Positions 34,237-46,899 of a DNA stretch of 64,000 nt are shown piece after piece. Source of the stretch: Elephas maximus indicus (taxonomy: Eukaryota > Chordata > Mammalia > Proboscidea > Elephantidae); assembly GCF_024166365.1 (NCBI RefSeq), contig NC_064822.1:108124823-108188822 (forward strand), read 5' to 3'. The notes under the pieces are model-generated. The model had not been told where the DNA came from. It saw only the letters and a list, made by a program, of their open reading frames with translations, and did not search any database. The translations under genes and the position numbers were made by a program. How positions within the stretch are numbered: the stretch's first letter is position 1; every line of letters begins with the position of its first letter.

Positions 34237-35861
34237 CAATCTAATTAAAAAAATGGGCAAAAGATATCAACAGGTACTTCACTGAAGAAGACATTCAGGT
34301 AGCTAACAGATCCATGAGGAAAAGCTCACCATCATTAGCCACTAGAGAAATGCAAATCAAAACTACAATGAGATTTCATCTCACTTCGACAAGGCTGGCA
34401 TTAATCCAAAAAACACAAAAGAATAAATGTTGGAGAGGTTGTGGAGAGACTGCAACACTTAGACACTACTGGTGGGAATGTAAAATGGTGCAAACACTTT
34501 GGAAATTGATGTGCCGCTTCCTTAAAAAGCTAGAAATAGAACTACCATACGTTCCAGCAATCCCACTCCTTGGAATATATCCTAGACAAATAAGGGCCTT
34601 TGCACAAACAAATATACTATGCACAGCCATGTTCATACAGCACTGTTTACAATAGCAAAAAGATGGAAGCAACCAAGCTGTCTATCAATGGATGAATGGA
34701 TAAATAAATTATGGTATATTCACACAATGGAATACTACACAACGATAATGAACAATGATGAATCCGTGAAATATATCATAACATGGAGGAATCTGGAAGG
34801 CATTATGCTGAGTGAAATTAGCCAGTTGCAAAAGGACAGATATTGTATAAGACCACTATTATAAGAACTCAAGGAGTAGTTTAAACAGAGAAGAAAATAT
34901 TCTTTGATGGTTACGAGAGGGAGGGAGGGAGAGGGGTTTTCATTAATTAGATAGTAGATAAGAATTATTTTAGGTGAAGGGAAAGACAACACACAATATA
35001 GGAGAGGTCAGCACAACTGGACTAAACCAAAAGCAAAGAAGTTTCCTGAATAAACTGAATGCTTTGAAGGCCAGTGTAGCAGAGGCAGGGGTTTGGGGAC
35101 CACGGTTTTAGGGGACTTCTAAGTCAATTGGCATAATAAAATCTATTAACAAAACATTCTGCATCCCACTTTGGAGAGTGGCATCTGGGGTCCTAAATGC
35201 TCGCAAGCACCCATCTAAGATGCATCAATTGGTCTCAACCCACCTGGAGCAAAGGGAAATGAAGAACACCAAAGAGACAAGGTTATTATGAGTCCAAGAG
35301 GCAGAAAAGGCCACATAAACCAAAGACTACATCATCCTGAGACAAGAAGAACTAGATGGGGCCCACTACACATGAAGACCGCCCCGACAGGGAACACAAC
35401 AGAGAACCCCTGAGGGAGCAGGAGAGCAGTGGGATGCAGACCCCAAATTCTTGTAAAAAGACCAGACTTAATGGTGTGACTGAGCCTAGAAGGACTCGGT
35501 GGTCATGGTCCCCAGACCTTCTCTTAGCCCAAGACAGGAACCATTCCCAAAGCCAACTCTTCAGACAGGGATTGGACTGGACAATGGGATAGAAAATGAT
35601 ACTAGTGAAGAATGAGCTTCTTGGATCAAGCAGACACGAGAGACCATGTTGGCATCTCCTGTCTGGAGGGGAGATGAGAGGGCAGAGGGGGTCAGAGGCT
35701 GGCCGAATGGACACGAAAAAAGAGAGTGGAGGGAAGGAGTGTGCTGTCTCATTAGAGGGAGAGCAATTAGGATTATATAGCAAAGTGCATACAAATTTTT
35801 GTATGAGAGACTGACTTGATTTGTAAACTTTCACTTAAAGAACAATAAAAAAATTTTTTTA
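34237..35861 (+). mobile_element. Second, 5'-truncated L1 joined to the tail of the first
   Basis: It starts inside ORF2 at a point equal to about 32592 of the first copy ('gacaatctaattaaaaaaat' against 'gacaaacaacccaatcaaaa'), repeats the ORF2 end and the whole 3' UTR, and ends 'aagaacaataaaaaaa'. It follows the oligo-A of the first L1 directly, which fits insertion of a truncated L1 into that A-tail. Confidence 0.85.
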
Positions 35862-35943
35862 ATTATACTTTTACGAGCTATAGGTGCACTTCACAGCCCA
35901 TTGGGTGTTCAAAGCAGTATACATGTCTCTATTTACATAGGTG

Positions 35944-36084
35944 CATACCCAATTCTGACTCATAGCAATCCTATTGGACTGAATAGAACTGCCCCATAGG
36001 GTTTCCAAGGAGCAGCTGGTGAATTCGAACTGCCGACCTTTTCATTAGCAGCCCAATGCTTAACCACTGCGCCATCAGAGCTCC
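35944..36084 (-). repeat. AfroSINE-type SINE, antisense
   Basis: Reads 'ataggttgcat'-type start through 'gaattcgaactgccgacctt' near 36023 to 'gcgccatcagagctcc'. Confidence 0.85.
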
Positions 36085-39000
36085 TATTTAACTGGACTTT
36101 TATAAGGGAAGTTGACATTGTGATAAACCGGAGTGAGTGTGTTTAGGAGTAAAAGTCAAATCCCTCTGCCAGGAAACAACTGTGTGACCTTGGCATATCT
36201 CCTTCCTTGTCGGGCCTCCCTTTTCTCACCTGTGAACAGAAAGATTTGGAAACCAAAAGAAATGGAAAGAATGTTAGACGAGGAGTTGAAGAACTGCCCT
36301 CTATTTGCAGCCCTGCAACCAACTAACCCCAAAAGCTGCAGGCAACCCTCAGCCTTTCAGAGCGCTGGTTTTCTCATCTGCAAAATGCAGGCATGGACTA
36401 GAGATCCCTAAGTGTCCCTCAAGTTTGGATGTCTGCTTGTGCTTCAACGAGACATTGATAGCTAAACCCTGAGAGCTGAAACAAACTGGGAGTGCTTGGA
36501 AAATGAAAGATGCAGACCCTTCTCTCATTTATTTCCTCGTTGAAGACAAGGGAAGAATGACAACAGCAAAGCAGGCAGAGAGGAACCAGGGAGGCAGGAG
36601 GAGGGCAATCAGATATCCCTTAAGAGGGAAAGTGTTTCACTGTCAGACAGGAGCTGAAAACACCTACAATGCTGGATACTTAGGATCTGAGAGGAGTAGT
36701 TTCATTAGGTCTTGATTGCTTGACTTGGAAGCTCCTCCAGGGTTTATGTCTCTGTTTTTCAAAGGTGCCTAGAAATAGATTTGATCAATAAGTATGCATA
36801 TCTTTGAAATATTATTTTACCACTGCCAACAGCTCAGCAAAGCAGTTCAAAATCTGGGTCTGCAACTTCTCTTTTTATTCTTTGTCTTTCCTTGGACATC
36901 AGAGTTCACCAGCATACTGAGAACAGGCAGAGAACTCCCCCTTATCTTACGGGACCCCACGCTAGCTGCTCAGAGAAGTATTGAGATAAGCTTGCCCGAG
37001 GTTTGGACTCTCTCAGAGTATAAAATCTGCAGGCCATACCCTCACCTGGGCAGAAACGCACGTGCTGTTTCTGGCATTCATCTGAACACCCTGTTTGTTT
37101 GGGTTTGCCTGCTTGGTGCTGTGTTTCTCCCACAGAGAGAGCCCCAAGATGGAAATGTCATCCATCCTCCCAAAGAGGAAAAATCCCTGGGGTGGGAAGT
37201 GGGGGTGGAGGGTCTATTTGGAACTCCACCTCCCCCTCCAGCCCTCCAATCAGTATTCAGCTGGCACCTAAACACCAGAGTGGCTTCCCTCGCCCCCTCA
37301 TTCAGGGCAAGGCTCAGACAATCATATCCACTTGTTGCGGCCTGCCACAGAATGAGGCTGATACTCTGTCCTTACATTGGAAGCCTCCAGGAGGCCACGT
37401 TGGTGTCTGTACTTCTCTTTGTCGGAGGTTTAACTTCATGCCATTCACTATTAAGCAGAAATAATGGTTATCTGGCAAGCCAGAGAGAGATGATCAAGGC
37501 AGAATTTATGATGGGGTTGTTGTGATAGGGTTGTCTAGGCAAATCCATGAAACCAGGTCACGACTGGCATTTTCCTCTGCCCCGTCTGTGTAGACACTAA
37601 CCAAAGACAAGTTCTGACACCCATAGGAAGCAGAAGGGAGTGTTGGGTTTAGCTGAGTAGGTCTCCCTTAGTACTCCCTCCCACAAAAACTAGAGACAGC
37701 ATCTCCAGTTACTCACTCTTAGAGGGGACAGAAATCGTTCGTTCATCTCTGTTTAGGTCTTTAAAATATACCCCATTTGCACTTTGTCCTTTACTAGTGT
37801 TAGTTTGGTTGGTTGGTGTTTGCTTGGTTGGCTGGTTTTGTATTCCTGATCTCATTAAATCTGCTAACAATCCCATGAGATGAGAATTGTTACAGATGGG
37901 GAAACTGAGGCTTGGACACATCAAAAGATTTGCTACAATTACATGGGTGATGAGTGGCAGAGCCAAGACATGTGTTTGTTTTGTTCAATACAAGGGTTCC
38001 CAGGGTCTCTCCAGAGATGCCAAATGGCTGATGGTTTTGAATGGCCCCTGTCCTTATCTCCTGTCCATAGGTTCCCCTTTTCTCCTCTCCCCAGCCCTCT
38101 CCTGCTTGAAATTCCCCTTGCCTAGAATGTGTCTGCTGATTAATCCCACTGGGTACCCACACCCTTAACTGAGCTCCCTCACTCCACCACACCAGTGCCT
38201 TCATTCCCCTTATTTATCACACAGCTTTCTCAAGTGGCCAAGCCACCTTTATGTGTCTTGGACCACAAACTCTCAAATCTAGGTCCTTAAACTGGGGAAT
38301 CCATGGCTGGGCTTTGGAGAGTTCTTGCAACACTGAATGTGTACGTGGGGGTGTGCAGTTTCAGAGTAGGGGGAGTAAAGTTTATTTCAGGTTCTCAGAG
38401 GGGCATGTCTGTGACCCAGATAGGTTTAAACCCCACTGTCCTGAGATGACCTCGCATCTTTGTGTTTCTCACTATCTGCCCCAGGCCCCACTCCCAGAGC
38501 CAGCACTTACATTGCCCAACAAATGTGCTGACTGGCTTGTCTCTCAAGTCCACTGCTTCCTAGACACACACCGGAGCATGGGTGAGAGGTCTCTGCAGTG
38601 TCAGGATTCTTGGGGTTTCTGCTCACACCCAAGAGGCTGGAGATGCCAGTGGCCAGGAGGGCATGGAGGTAGGGAGGGCTGTGGATGTGGGTGGAGGGGG
38701 ATGAGAGGAATAGGGAGGAAGAAAGTATGATAGATTATCAGATTGAATATGAAGAATATGGGAGATCCCCTCCTTCCTCCTGTGTCTCAGAGAGTCCATA
38801 TGCCACAAACTAATTAGGATGGGGATGACTCTTGGAATCCTTCCTCTTCATCCAAGGCATGAATTCAGCTCACTTCCTCTTTGGTGTGTTATTGTAGAAA
38901 CAATGGGGAACTACTGAGGCCTTGTTAAAAGCAAGTTTAAAAGGCCCAGGTCCCGCTTTCTTAGGGGACAGGGACACTGACACAGCAATTTTGGGGACTG

Positions 39001-39633
39001 ACGCCCAGTGAAGAGTTAGCAGGAGAAGTCACCTTGTCCAATACCCAGAAGCCCTACTGTGGTGCGGTGGGGAGAGAGGTGTAAATCAAGGACACAGGCT
39101 GGGAAGTTGACACCATGTTGTACAGGAGCCACCAAAGCCTCCTTGGAAGAGAGGGTGTCAGCAGCTGTGTGAAGGCTGGGAGGTAAAAAGCCTGTCATCC
39201 CGGGGGCTGGAGGGCTGTCCGGGGGAAGACACGGTGGTGAGAGTGACTTGATCAGGTGAGTGAATCTACCTGGGCAAGACGAGAGATGCTGGTGAAGAAG
39301 CAGGGAGAGTGAGTACTCCGTCCTGCTGTTAATCAAAAGTCCCATGCTGTCTGCTCAGTAGTTTAACAACTCCCCGAACCCTTGGGGTTTGATCTCTTAC
39401 TCACCAGCCACCCACTTTCTCGATTTTCTACCTGCACTTCCCTCCTTCCCCAGATTAGCATGTGGGAGAGTATAGTAAACTGACTCCCCAGGATTCCTCT
39501 ACATCTGTCTAGTCCTTGCTCCTGCAGAAGTTTTCTACCCTAAAACCTGGGCAGTCTTTGCCCTAAAACCTGGACAGTTATCTAATAGGGGGAGGAGCAG
39601 TCTCCCCTGTTCCCCCTGAGAGTGGGAAGAGGG
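36085..39633. other. Intergenic, mostly unique; MIR remnants
   Basis: MIR-like pieces lie at about 36160-36260 (antisense) and 37840-37970 ('acagatggggaaactgaggc'). The longest open frame outside keratins and transposons (36794-37525) has no recognisable domain and no splice context. A segment at 38615-38710 has a diverged copy at 40519-40607. Confidence 0.5.
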
Positions 39634-39648
39634 AAAAATCCTGGGCAG

Positions 39649-40126
39649 CATCCAACAGACCGAGTCTAGTACATCTAGATGGTGCCCAGCTACCACCACC
39701 AACTGCTCTGACAGGGATCATAATAGAGTGTCCTGGACAGAGCCGGAGAAAAATGTAGAACAAAATTCTAACTCACAAAAAATACCAGACTTATTTGCCT
39801 GACAGAGACTGAAGAAACCATGAGAGTATGGCCCCCAGGTACCCTTTTAAGTCAGTAATGAAGTCATTCCCAAGGTTCACCCTTCAGCCAAAGATTAGAC
39901 AGGCCCATAAAACAAAATCAGACTAAAGGGCACACCAGCCCAGGGGCAAGGTCTAGAAGGCAGAAGGGGACAGGAAAGCTGGTAATAGGGAACCCAAGGT
40001 CGAGAAGGGAGAGTGTTGACATATAGCGGTGTTGTTAACCAATATCATAAAACAATATGTGTACTAACTGTTCAATGAGAAGTTAGTTTGTTCTGTAAAC
40101 CTTCATCTAAAGCACAATAAATTAAA
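39649..40126 (+). mobile_element. 5'-truncated older L1 3' UTR
   Basis: It has the outline of the young L1 3' UTR but is more diverged ('tagatggtgcccagctacca', 'ctgtaaaccttcatctaaag', 'cacaataaattaaaaaa'). 'aaaaatcctgggcag' flanks it at 39634-39648 and 40127-40141, a 15-bp perfect duplication. Confidence 0.88.
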
Positions 40127-40694
40127 AAAAATCCTGGGCAGTGGCAAGGGCAGGATGTAGGTCAAACTTGATATGGAGCTGGAAGATGCCAGGCCAGGTG
40201 TCCTCACTAACATTTTAGCAGCGACACTTGGCTCTCTGCCTGACAGGAGTCATCCCCCTTGACTTACATCCAAAGCACCCCCCCATGCCCGCCTACCCAC
40301 CATCTCCACCCTCTTGGGTACGAGCAGAAACCAAGGGCTCTTCAAAGGACTGAGAGGGCATGCTCCTCATTTCATCTGCCAGAACCCCAGAAGGAAAGGG
40401 AGTGAGAAGAAACTTCTGAGGCTGGGTCCCAGGCAGAGCTCCTCAGACTTTCAAAAGCTGAGCCTTTGGTCTTCTCCTTGCCCTGTTTCTCAGCATGAAA
40501 AGCATCAGGCTGCCCTGAGTTTCTGCTCACACCCAAGAGCAGATGGGTGGGCAGGCACAGAGGATGGAGGAGGGCTACTGTGGATGTGGGGAGGAGTGTC
40601 CAAGAGGAAAGATCCTGAGAGATTCTCTGTTTAGGAAGAGAAAAGCAATGATAATAACTCACCCTTGCACAATACCTTGTAGTAAGCAAAGGCT

Positions 40695-40930
40695 GTACGT
40701 GTACTGGTTAGGGACATGGACTTTGTCAGACACACCTGGACTGAATCTTGGCACCATTACTTATAACTTCTGACCTTGGAAGGGTTACCTACCCTTCCAC
40801 AACCTTCATTTTCTCATCAGTAAAGTGGGAAGAATAGTAATACTTAACCTTAGACGGTTGATATGAAAATAAAAGAAATAATACATGCAGCACTTAGCAC
40901 AATTTCCAACACAAAGTAAATATTTCTACT
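40695..40930 (-). repeat. MIR SINE, antisense
   Basis: Nearly full MIR outline on the plus strand in antisense: 'cttctgaccttggaagggtt' near 40767, 'tcattttctcatcagtaaag' near 40806 and 'acttagcacaatttcc' near 40892. Confidence 0.7.
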
Positions 40931-41394
40931 TTTTCCCTTTGTCTGCAGAAGTTGTAGAAAATGTCTAGAAATTTCAGTCTTGTGCTAATAAAATAAAAAC
41001 GACATCATCTCCTAGGCTGCATCTTGCCACCTGACCCAGGCACCACCTGCCTGTGACCTACAAGCCCACCTTCCAGTCTCTGCCTACTCCTTGAAGCTTC
41101 TGTTCCCTCTTAACCCTGGTCCCAGCTGGTGGTCAGCTTACCCCCACTCAGGTATTAACTGGCCATTCATTACGGAGCTAGTTGTAACAGTTGTAGGATA
41201 CAAGCCCTGCCCACATGAATAGGTATTTCTTTTAAAAGGAGGATTCTTGGATGTTTCAAGGCCCATAAGAACAAAGCCATAGGAAATAATGAGGGGTGAC
41301 CCCACCTTGGTGCCCCCAGGAAGCACACCTCCCCCCAACCCACTCACACACTTAGGAGTCTGCTCAAGGAAGAACAACAGTGGTAATGATGGCT

Positions 41395-41600
41395 CACTTC
41401 ATGTAATGCTTCAGATTACCCTGGCCTGTGTCATTTCATTTTGACAATCTCCTTCTGAAATAAGTAGGGCAAGGATTGTTCTCCCCATTTCATTCACGAG
41501 CAAACTGAGCCTCAGAAAGTGAAGTGACCTGCTCAAGATCACAAAATGAGTAATGTGACAAACCCAGGACTTGCACCAACATCTTCAGACTCCAAATCTT
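41395..41600 (+). repeat. MIR SINE
   Basis: MIR core 'gagcaaactgagcctcagaa' near 41499 and 'tgacctgctcaagatcacaa' near 41526. Confidence 0.7.
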
Positions 41601-41764
41601 TCTGGGAGCCCCACTTCTGCCCACTCCACCCTCTTCCACTTAATCCCCTGCTCACAATACACAGCTTTAATGAGAGCACTCTGCCCCTCTGAAAGGCTCT
41701 CTATCCCACTTTAGTATCTGTACTAATTAATAGCTCAGAAGCATAGTGGAGACCACTCAAAAGT

Positions 41765-41870
41765 ATCTTCATTTCTAAGATGAAGAAACTGAGGTCCAGT
41801 GACTTGCCAAGGTCGCATGACTACCTGGTGACAGAGCTGGAACCCAGCCCAGTAGCTCCTCCACTGAACC
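41765..41870 (+). repeat. MIR SINE fragment
   Basis: 'aagatgaagaaactgaggtc' near 41777 and 'tgacttgccaaggtcgcatg' near 41800. Confidence 0.65.
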
Positions 41871-41890
41871 ACACCGCCCCTAAAAACAAT

Positions 41891-42050
41891 CCAAACCCAT
41901 TGCCTTCGAGTCAATCCGGACTCGTAATGACCCTATAGGATAGAGTAGAACTCCCCCACAGGGTTTCCAAGGAGCTGCTGGTGGATTCAAACTGCTGCCG
42001 ACCTTTTGGTTAGCAGCCAACCTCTTAACCACTGGACCACTAGGGCTCCA
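41891..42050 (-). repeat. AfroSINE-type SINE, antisense (cluster copy 1)
   Basis: 'ccaaacccattgccttcgag' to 'ggaccactagggctcca'; first of four in the same orientation. Confidence 0.88.
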
Positions 42051-42190
42051 CACCACCCTTCGCAGCATTGAATTTTCCAAGCCAGACAAGGCCTGAGGTA
42101 GACTAACAACAGTGGCTTAGTAACTACTGCAGTCAACACTCAATTACTCACAATGATAGGAAATAGATAGCAAGTAGGAGCTGTGCCTTT

Positions 42191-42400
42191 GTTGTTGTTG
42201 TTGGGTGCTGTTGAGTCAACTCCAACTCACAGCGACCCCATGTGACAGAGTAGAACTGCCCTACAGTGTTTTCTAGGCTGTAATCTTTTAATCTACAGAA
42301 GCAGATCACCAGGTCTTTCTCCCACAGAGCCACTGGGTGGGTTAAAACCTCCAGCCTTTTTATTAGGAGCCAAGTGCTTACCTGTTGCACCACCAAGATG
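42191..42400 (-). repeat. AfroSINE-type SINE, antisense (cluster copy 2, long variant)
   Basis: Starts with a GTT repeat; contains 'ggctgtaatcttttaatcta' and 'gatcaccaggtctttctccc'; ends 'gttgcaccaccaagatg'. Confidence 0.85.
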
Positions 42401-42420
42401 TCTTTAAAAAAAGAAAAATT

Positions 42421-42566
42421 GCCACCAAGTTGATTCCGACTCATAGTGACCCTACAGGACATAGTAGAACTTCCCCATAGAGTTTCCAAGGAGAGGCTGG
42501 TAAATTCGAATTGCTGACATTTTGGTTAGCAGCCAGGCTCTTAACTACTGCACCACCAGGGCTTCT
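42421..42566 (-). repeat. AfroSINE-type SINE, antisense (cluster copy 3)
   Basis: 'gccaccaagttgattccgac' to 'tgcaccaccagggcttct'. Confidence 0.88.
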
Positions 42567-42681
42567 AAACCTTTTATTGCAATGCTTCCCCCAGGGCTGT
42601 TTAGGCATCAAACCAAATGCTCCTTCACACCCCTGAGAATGGCCAGGAAAGGCCTGATAGGGTGGGTTCAAAAAAAGAGCA

Positions 42682-42869
42682 CCAGTTGCTGTTAAGCCAA
42701 TGCCAACTCATGACGACCTCATGTTTTGCAGAGCAGGATGGAGCTCAATAGTATTTTAAAGGCAGATCACCAGGACTTTCAGAAGCAAGGTACCTGTAAG
42801 TGGGTTAGAACTGCTAATATTTCGATTAAGTAATCTCGCTCTTAACATTTTATGCCACCAGGGACTCCT
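42682..42869 (-). repeat. AfroSINE-type SINE, antisense (cluster copy 4, diverged)
   Basis: 'gttgctgttaagccaatgcc' to 'atgccaccagggactcct'; more diverged than its neighbours. Confidence 0.75.
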
Positions 42870-44342
42870 ACAGTCCCAGATAATCTAACACTTGCTCCAT
42901 CGGACCCTCAATAGCCATAAATTGGTGATTGTCCTGCTATGGGATTGACCACATAGCCCCTGGTTCTGCCAGATGCCTACTTCTCCATGGTGGCACATGG
43001 CAGGTTATAAGAGCCTATGAAACTCCTGTTACACCACTTGCCCCAGAGCCTGGTGCCCTCACCACAGAAACCTTGTTTATCCATTATCAAGCCAAGAGAG
43101 AGGATTACTAAGCAGAAGGCTGCCAAAAACAGGACAATCCCCCTGGGGCCTAGAGGAGTTTCTCTAATCCCAAGCAGTTGGCACAGTGTGAGTGAAGATA
43201 CTCAAATATTAATCTATGAATGTTGATAATGGATGTTTCAATGGCAAGATAAATCCATTATTCCTTCAGGGACACATAGGTAGTGCATCATGTTCTCTCT
43301 TTGCCTAGAGTGTTCTTCCAGCTCCTCCAAGTATAGGACAAAAGGAAAGCATGATAACAAAAGGGACTAACAAAATACCTTGTTTCATGCAGAGCAGGAA
43401 TATGGAGAATAGGAATGTGTAGGTTGTCGAGTCTAAAAAGCTAAGATAGGTACTATCGCCCCATACACCCCTTCCCATCTTCCAAATATTTGAAGTTAGT
43501 TAAGGACCTAGGCCTGGGAGAGGGGCAAGATACCTCACCTCAATCCTCATCTCATCACACCTCTGCGTGTAGACAGGTGACTACAATCAAAAGTGGAGAT
43601 TACCTTATAAGATCTTCTTTCAGGACAAGAATTCCCTTGCCCTGGAATTGGTAACATCCCCAGGAATCCCACCTGCCCCACCCTACTACTTACTATCAAC
43701 CCATCCTCCAAGACCCAACTCAGATGTAATCTCCTCCTTGTCGTCCCTATGAATTCCTCCAGTGCTTATTGTCTACCCAATTTATTGAGCAACAGGATTT
43801 ACTGATCACCTGTGGTGGAACACACACTCTGCTGCACCCTTGGGATGAAAAGGAGAACGCACGGTACTACCCTCAGGAAATTCACTGTCTCATGGGAGAG
43901 ACGCACAAGTGAGGGAGCTCAGTAAAGGCACAGTAATAGAGATAGGCCATGCTGTGCTGGTAAATATTTAACAACTGGCTCTCCAGAGGTAGGAAAGCCT
44001 AAGGGAAAGCATTTGCCAATTTCTGTGGTGTAAATTCACCTACCATGTTCAATTTCAAACTACCAACATGACTTTAATAAACACAAAGTTGGGAAGAGAG
44101 TTGCACAATTGGCTTTCACAAGCTAGTGCAAGCTGTCTCCAGGACACTACTGGATGTATCAGAATCCAAGTAAACATAAATGGGAAAGTGATGCAAGGGT
44201 CAAGGGAGACTACCTGGAAGGAGGACATGTGGACTGGTTTTTAAAAAGGTGGATAAGAGTTTGCATGCAAAAAAGGAAGAAAGGGAGATCAGGAAAACGC
44301 AAAAGCATTTGTGAAGATGTAACAGCATACCAACCACCACCA
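42870..44342. other. Intergenic, nothing firmly recognised
   Basis: No gene. The stretch 43780-43960 ('gctgcacccttgggatgaaa', 'ttcactgtctcatgggagag') resembles old L2/MIR-type sequence, but the assignment is weak. Confidence 0.45.
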
Positions 44343-44501
44343 GACCCCATTGCCATCGAGTTGATTCTGACTCAGTGAAGTGACCCTATAGGACAGAGTA
44401 GAACTGTCCCATAGAGTTTCCAAGGAGCACCTGGCAGATTCAAATTGCCAACTCTTTGGTTAGCAGCCGTAGCACTTAACCACTGCCCCACCAGGGTTTC
44501 C
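44343..44501 (-). repeat. AfroSINE-type SINE, antisense
   Basis: 'gaccccattgccatcgagtt' to 'tgccccaccagggtttc'. Confidence 0.88.
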
Positions 44502-44844
44502 ATAACAGCATAAAGAGGTACAAAAATTTGATGTGTTTGGAGAACAAGTATCCCATTCCCTAAGCCTACCCACATGAGAAACCAGTCAGCACTGACCCAC
44601 CCAACAGATCCTCGTGAGAAGTGTACTGTGCATGTTCTCAGCAAGGACCCTGGCTCCTGCCTCCAGCCTGCTTCCATCCAACTCACCCACAACAGGGCCC
44701 AGACCCTGTCCAGCACCGTCTCAGGAGAATCCTCCATGGGCTTGACCAAGGGGCAGCTGTCCTGATGAGAAAACATCCCAAACAGGGTTTTTCAAACTAA
44801 GATCAGACATTCTTTTATATGTTTAATTGTTCACATTTGGTAAC

Positions 44845-45268
44845 TGTGATGGTTAAGATTGTGTGTTAACTTGGCTGGGCCCTGATTCTCCGTGTTCATA
44901 TGTGATCACTCCCATAATGGGATCTGCTGTGAGTAGGCAATCAGTTGAAAGGGATTTTCTTTGTGCTTTTGGCCCACATTCAGCTATAAATGGATGATCT
45001 GGTTTTTGTCTGCTCTGAATCCTGCAGCTGCCTCCTGTTCATCTGACTCCAGTTCTTGGGACTTGAGCTAGCAGCTTACCTGCTGTCTTGCCTGCTGATC
45101 TTTGGGGTTCGTCAATCTTCACAGCCTGTGAGCAAGAGCCCTGCTCTCTGACCTCCCTAACTTGGGTACGCCAGCCCTGTGGCTATGTGCATCAGGAGAT
45201 ACTTCTATCCTGACCCATGGACTTGGGACTTTCCAGCCTCTACAACCACATGAGCCATTTCTTTGAAA

Positions 45269-45315
<47 letters not shown>

Positions 45316-45363
45316 TTATACACTTTACTTGTTTTGCTTCTCTAGAGAACTCAGCATAAGACA
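44845..45363 (+). repeat. 5' LTR of the ERV-L provirus
   Basis: 519 bases, TG...CA ends, AATAAA near 45266, then a TC/TA microsatellite and 'cttctctagagaactcagc'. Over the first ~215 bases it differs from the 3' LTR at about one base in ten by eye, which means an old insertion. Confidence 0.85.
45273..45312. repeat. (TC)n(TA)n microsatellite in the 5' LTR
   Basis: About 13 TC units followed by about 7 TA units. The 3' LTR has only a short AT tract in the matching place. Confidence 0.85.
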
Positions 45364-45661
45364 TTTGGTACCAAGAGTGGTCCTAGGGAAACAAAATTGT
45401 AAGAATGAGTTTTCTAAATTGGTTCTCAAGTCTGGTTAGTCTTAAATATGTTGATGCCTCTGCTTCCAGTAGTAAAGAGGGCACTGTAATCCATTGTGTG
45501 AAGTGGCAATTCAAATATGAGAAATATCACCTCCAATAGTTCAGGTATTGGTGAAAGGCAAGGCTCTGAGTGTTTGCATATATGATACCTTTCTACAGTT
45601 TTGTCCTAACCAGAAGTATAAGGAAGCTGGTTGGTTGGTCCTACTTTTGCTAAACTAACTG

Positions 45662-46486
45662 GTGAAAGAAAGAGATGTGCTCGGGGCTTCAGGGTCAAAA
45701 CTCAAGTGCCACATAAAAGACATCAAAATTTCCACTTGTGCTTTGAAAGAAAGCCTTATTTCTTTTAGTAACAGTGCTAAAATTGCCAAGAACCAAACCC
45801 AGAGTCTTCTTGTAAGAGTGACTGAATTACAACACCAATTCAATGGCCAACCCCAAGAGATGTGTGAAGTTAAAGTGAGGGCATTGATTGAGAAGAAATG
45901 GGATCCTGAAACTTGGGATGGGGACCTATGGGCAGATAATCAGGAAGCTGGAGACATTGAGCCCCCATATTTCATAGAATTGCTCCCTCCAACAGAACCA
46001 GCCCCATCACTTCCATTTGAAGAGATTACTCCATATTTGTCTGCTAAACCACCCTGCCCAGTAAAACCATTAAACCCTCCACTCCCATCATATGAGATTA
46101 GCCCAGCTCCCTCTAAAGAGTCTTTGCCTGAGTCATTGCCTGGGGCATCCCCTGAGGCAGGTGCTTTACAAGACAATGCTGAATGTTCTCAAAATAATTC
46201 CACCCTACCGATTCTGGCTTCTAGACCTATAACTAGACTTACATCCTAGCGAGTCCCAAAAGGTAAAGTACAAAGTGTGACCCAGGAGGAGGTACGCTAC
46301 ACTGCAAAAGAACTGCTTGACTTTTCTAATATGCACAAACAGAAACCTGGGGAATATGTGTGGGAATGGCTATTAAAGGTGTGGGATAATGGTACAAGGA
46401 ACATAAAGATAGACCACTCTGAGTTTATTGATATGGGTCCACTAAGCACAGATTCTTCATTCAATGTTTCAGCTCAAGGGGGTTAG
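45662..46486 (+). pseudogene. ERV-L gag-like remnant
   Basis: Two open pieces (45662-46249 and 46277-46486). The first has a Pro-rich stretch (around 'PYLSAKPPCPVKPLNPPLP'). The second has a capsid-like block ('KQKPGEYVWEWLLKVWDNG'). A stop separates them. Degraded. Confidence 0.7.
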
Positions 46487-46899
46487 TTTATTTGGTTGAG
46501 TTGCTGAAGCATGGATATACAAGGTGGCCTACACTAAATCAAGTTGAAGTCCCAGACCTGCCTTGGTATACTGTAGAAGAAGGCATCCAAAACCTTAGGG
46601 AAATTGGCATGCTAGAGAGGATTTATTAGGTTAGGCCCACAAATCCACACATGGAATACCCAGAGGACACACCTTTTTACTACAACCGTGAGGAACAAAT
46701 TTGTGAAACAAGCTCCAGCATCCTTGAAGTCTGCTGTGATTGCTATTTTATGTAAGTCAGATTTGACAGTGGGAACTGCCCTAACTGAATTAAGACTCCT
46801 AACTACAATGGGGCTGATTGGTAGTAGGGGCCAAGTGGTGGCATTCAATCAGCAAAGACAAGGTAGACGGGATGTGGTTACTATTGTAAAACATTTGCT

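Noticed and set aside
36794-37525. 243-codon open frame, the longest outside keratins and transposons
   Set aside because: No recognisable domain, no splice or promoter context, ordinary-looking composition and overlapping frames on the other strand. Most likely chance.
41891-42869. Row of similar units considered as a CRISPR-like or tandem array
   Set aside because: The units are independent, diverged tRNA-derived SINEs of different lengths, and the host is a mammal.
45273-45312. TC/TA repeat considered as a separate regulatory element
   Set aside because: It is an expansion inside the ERV-L LTR poly(A) region.
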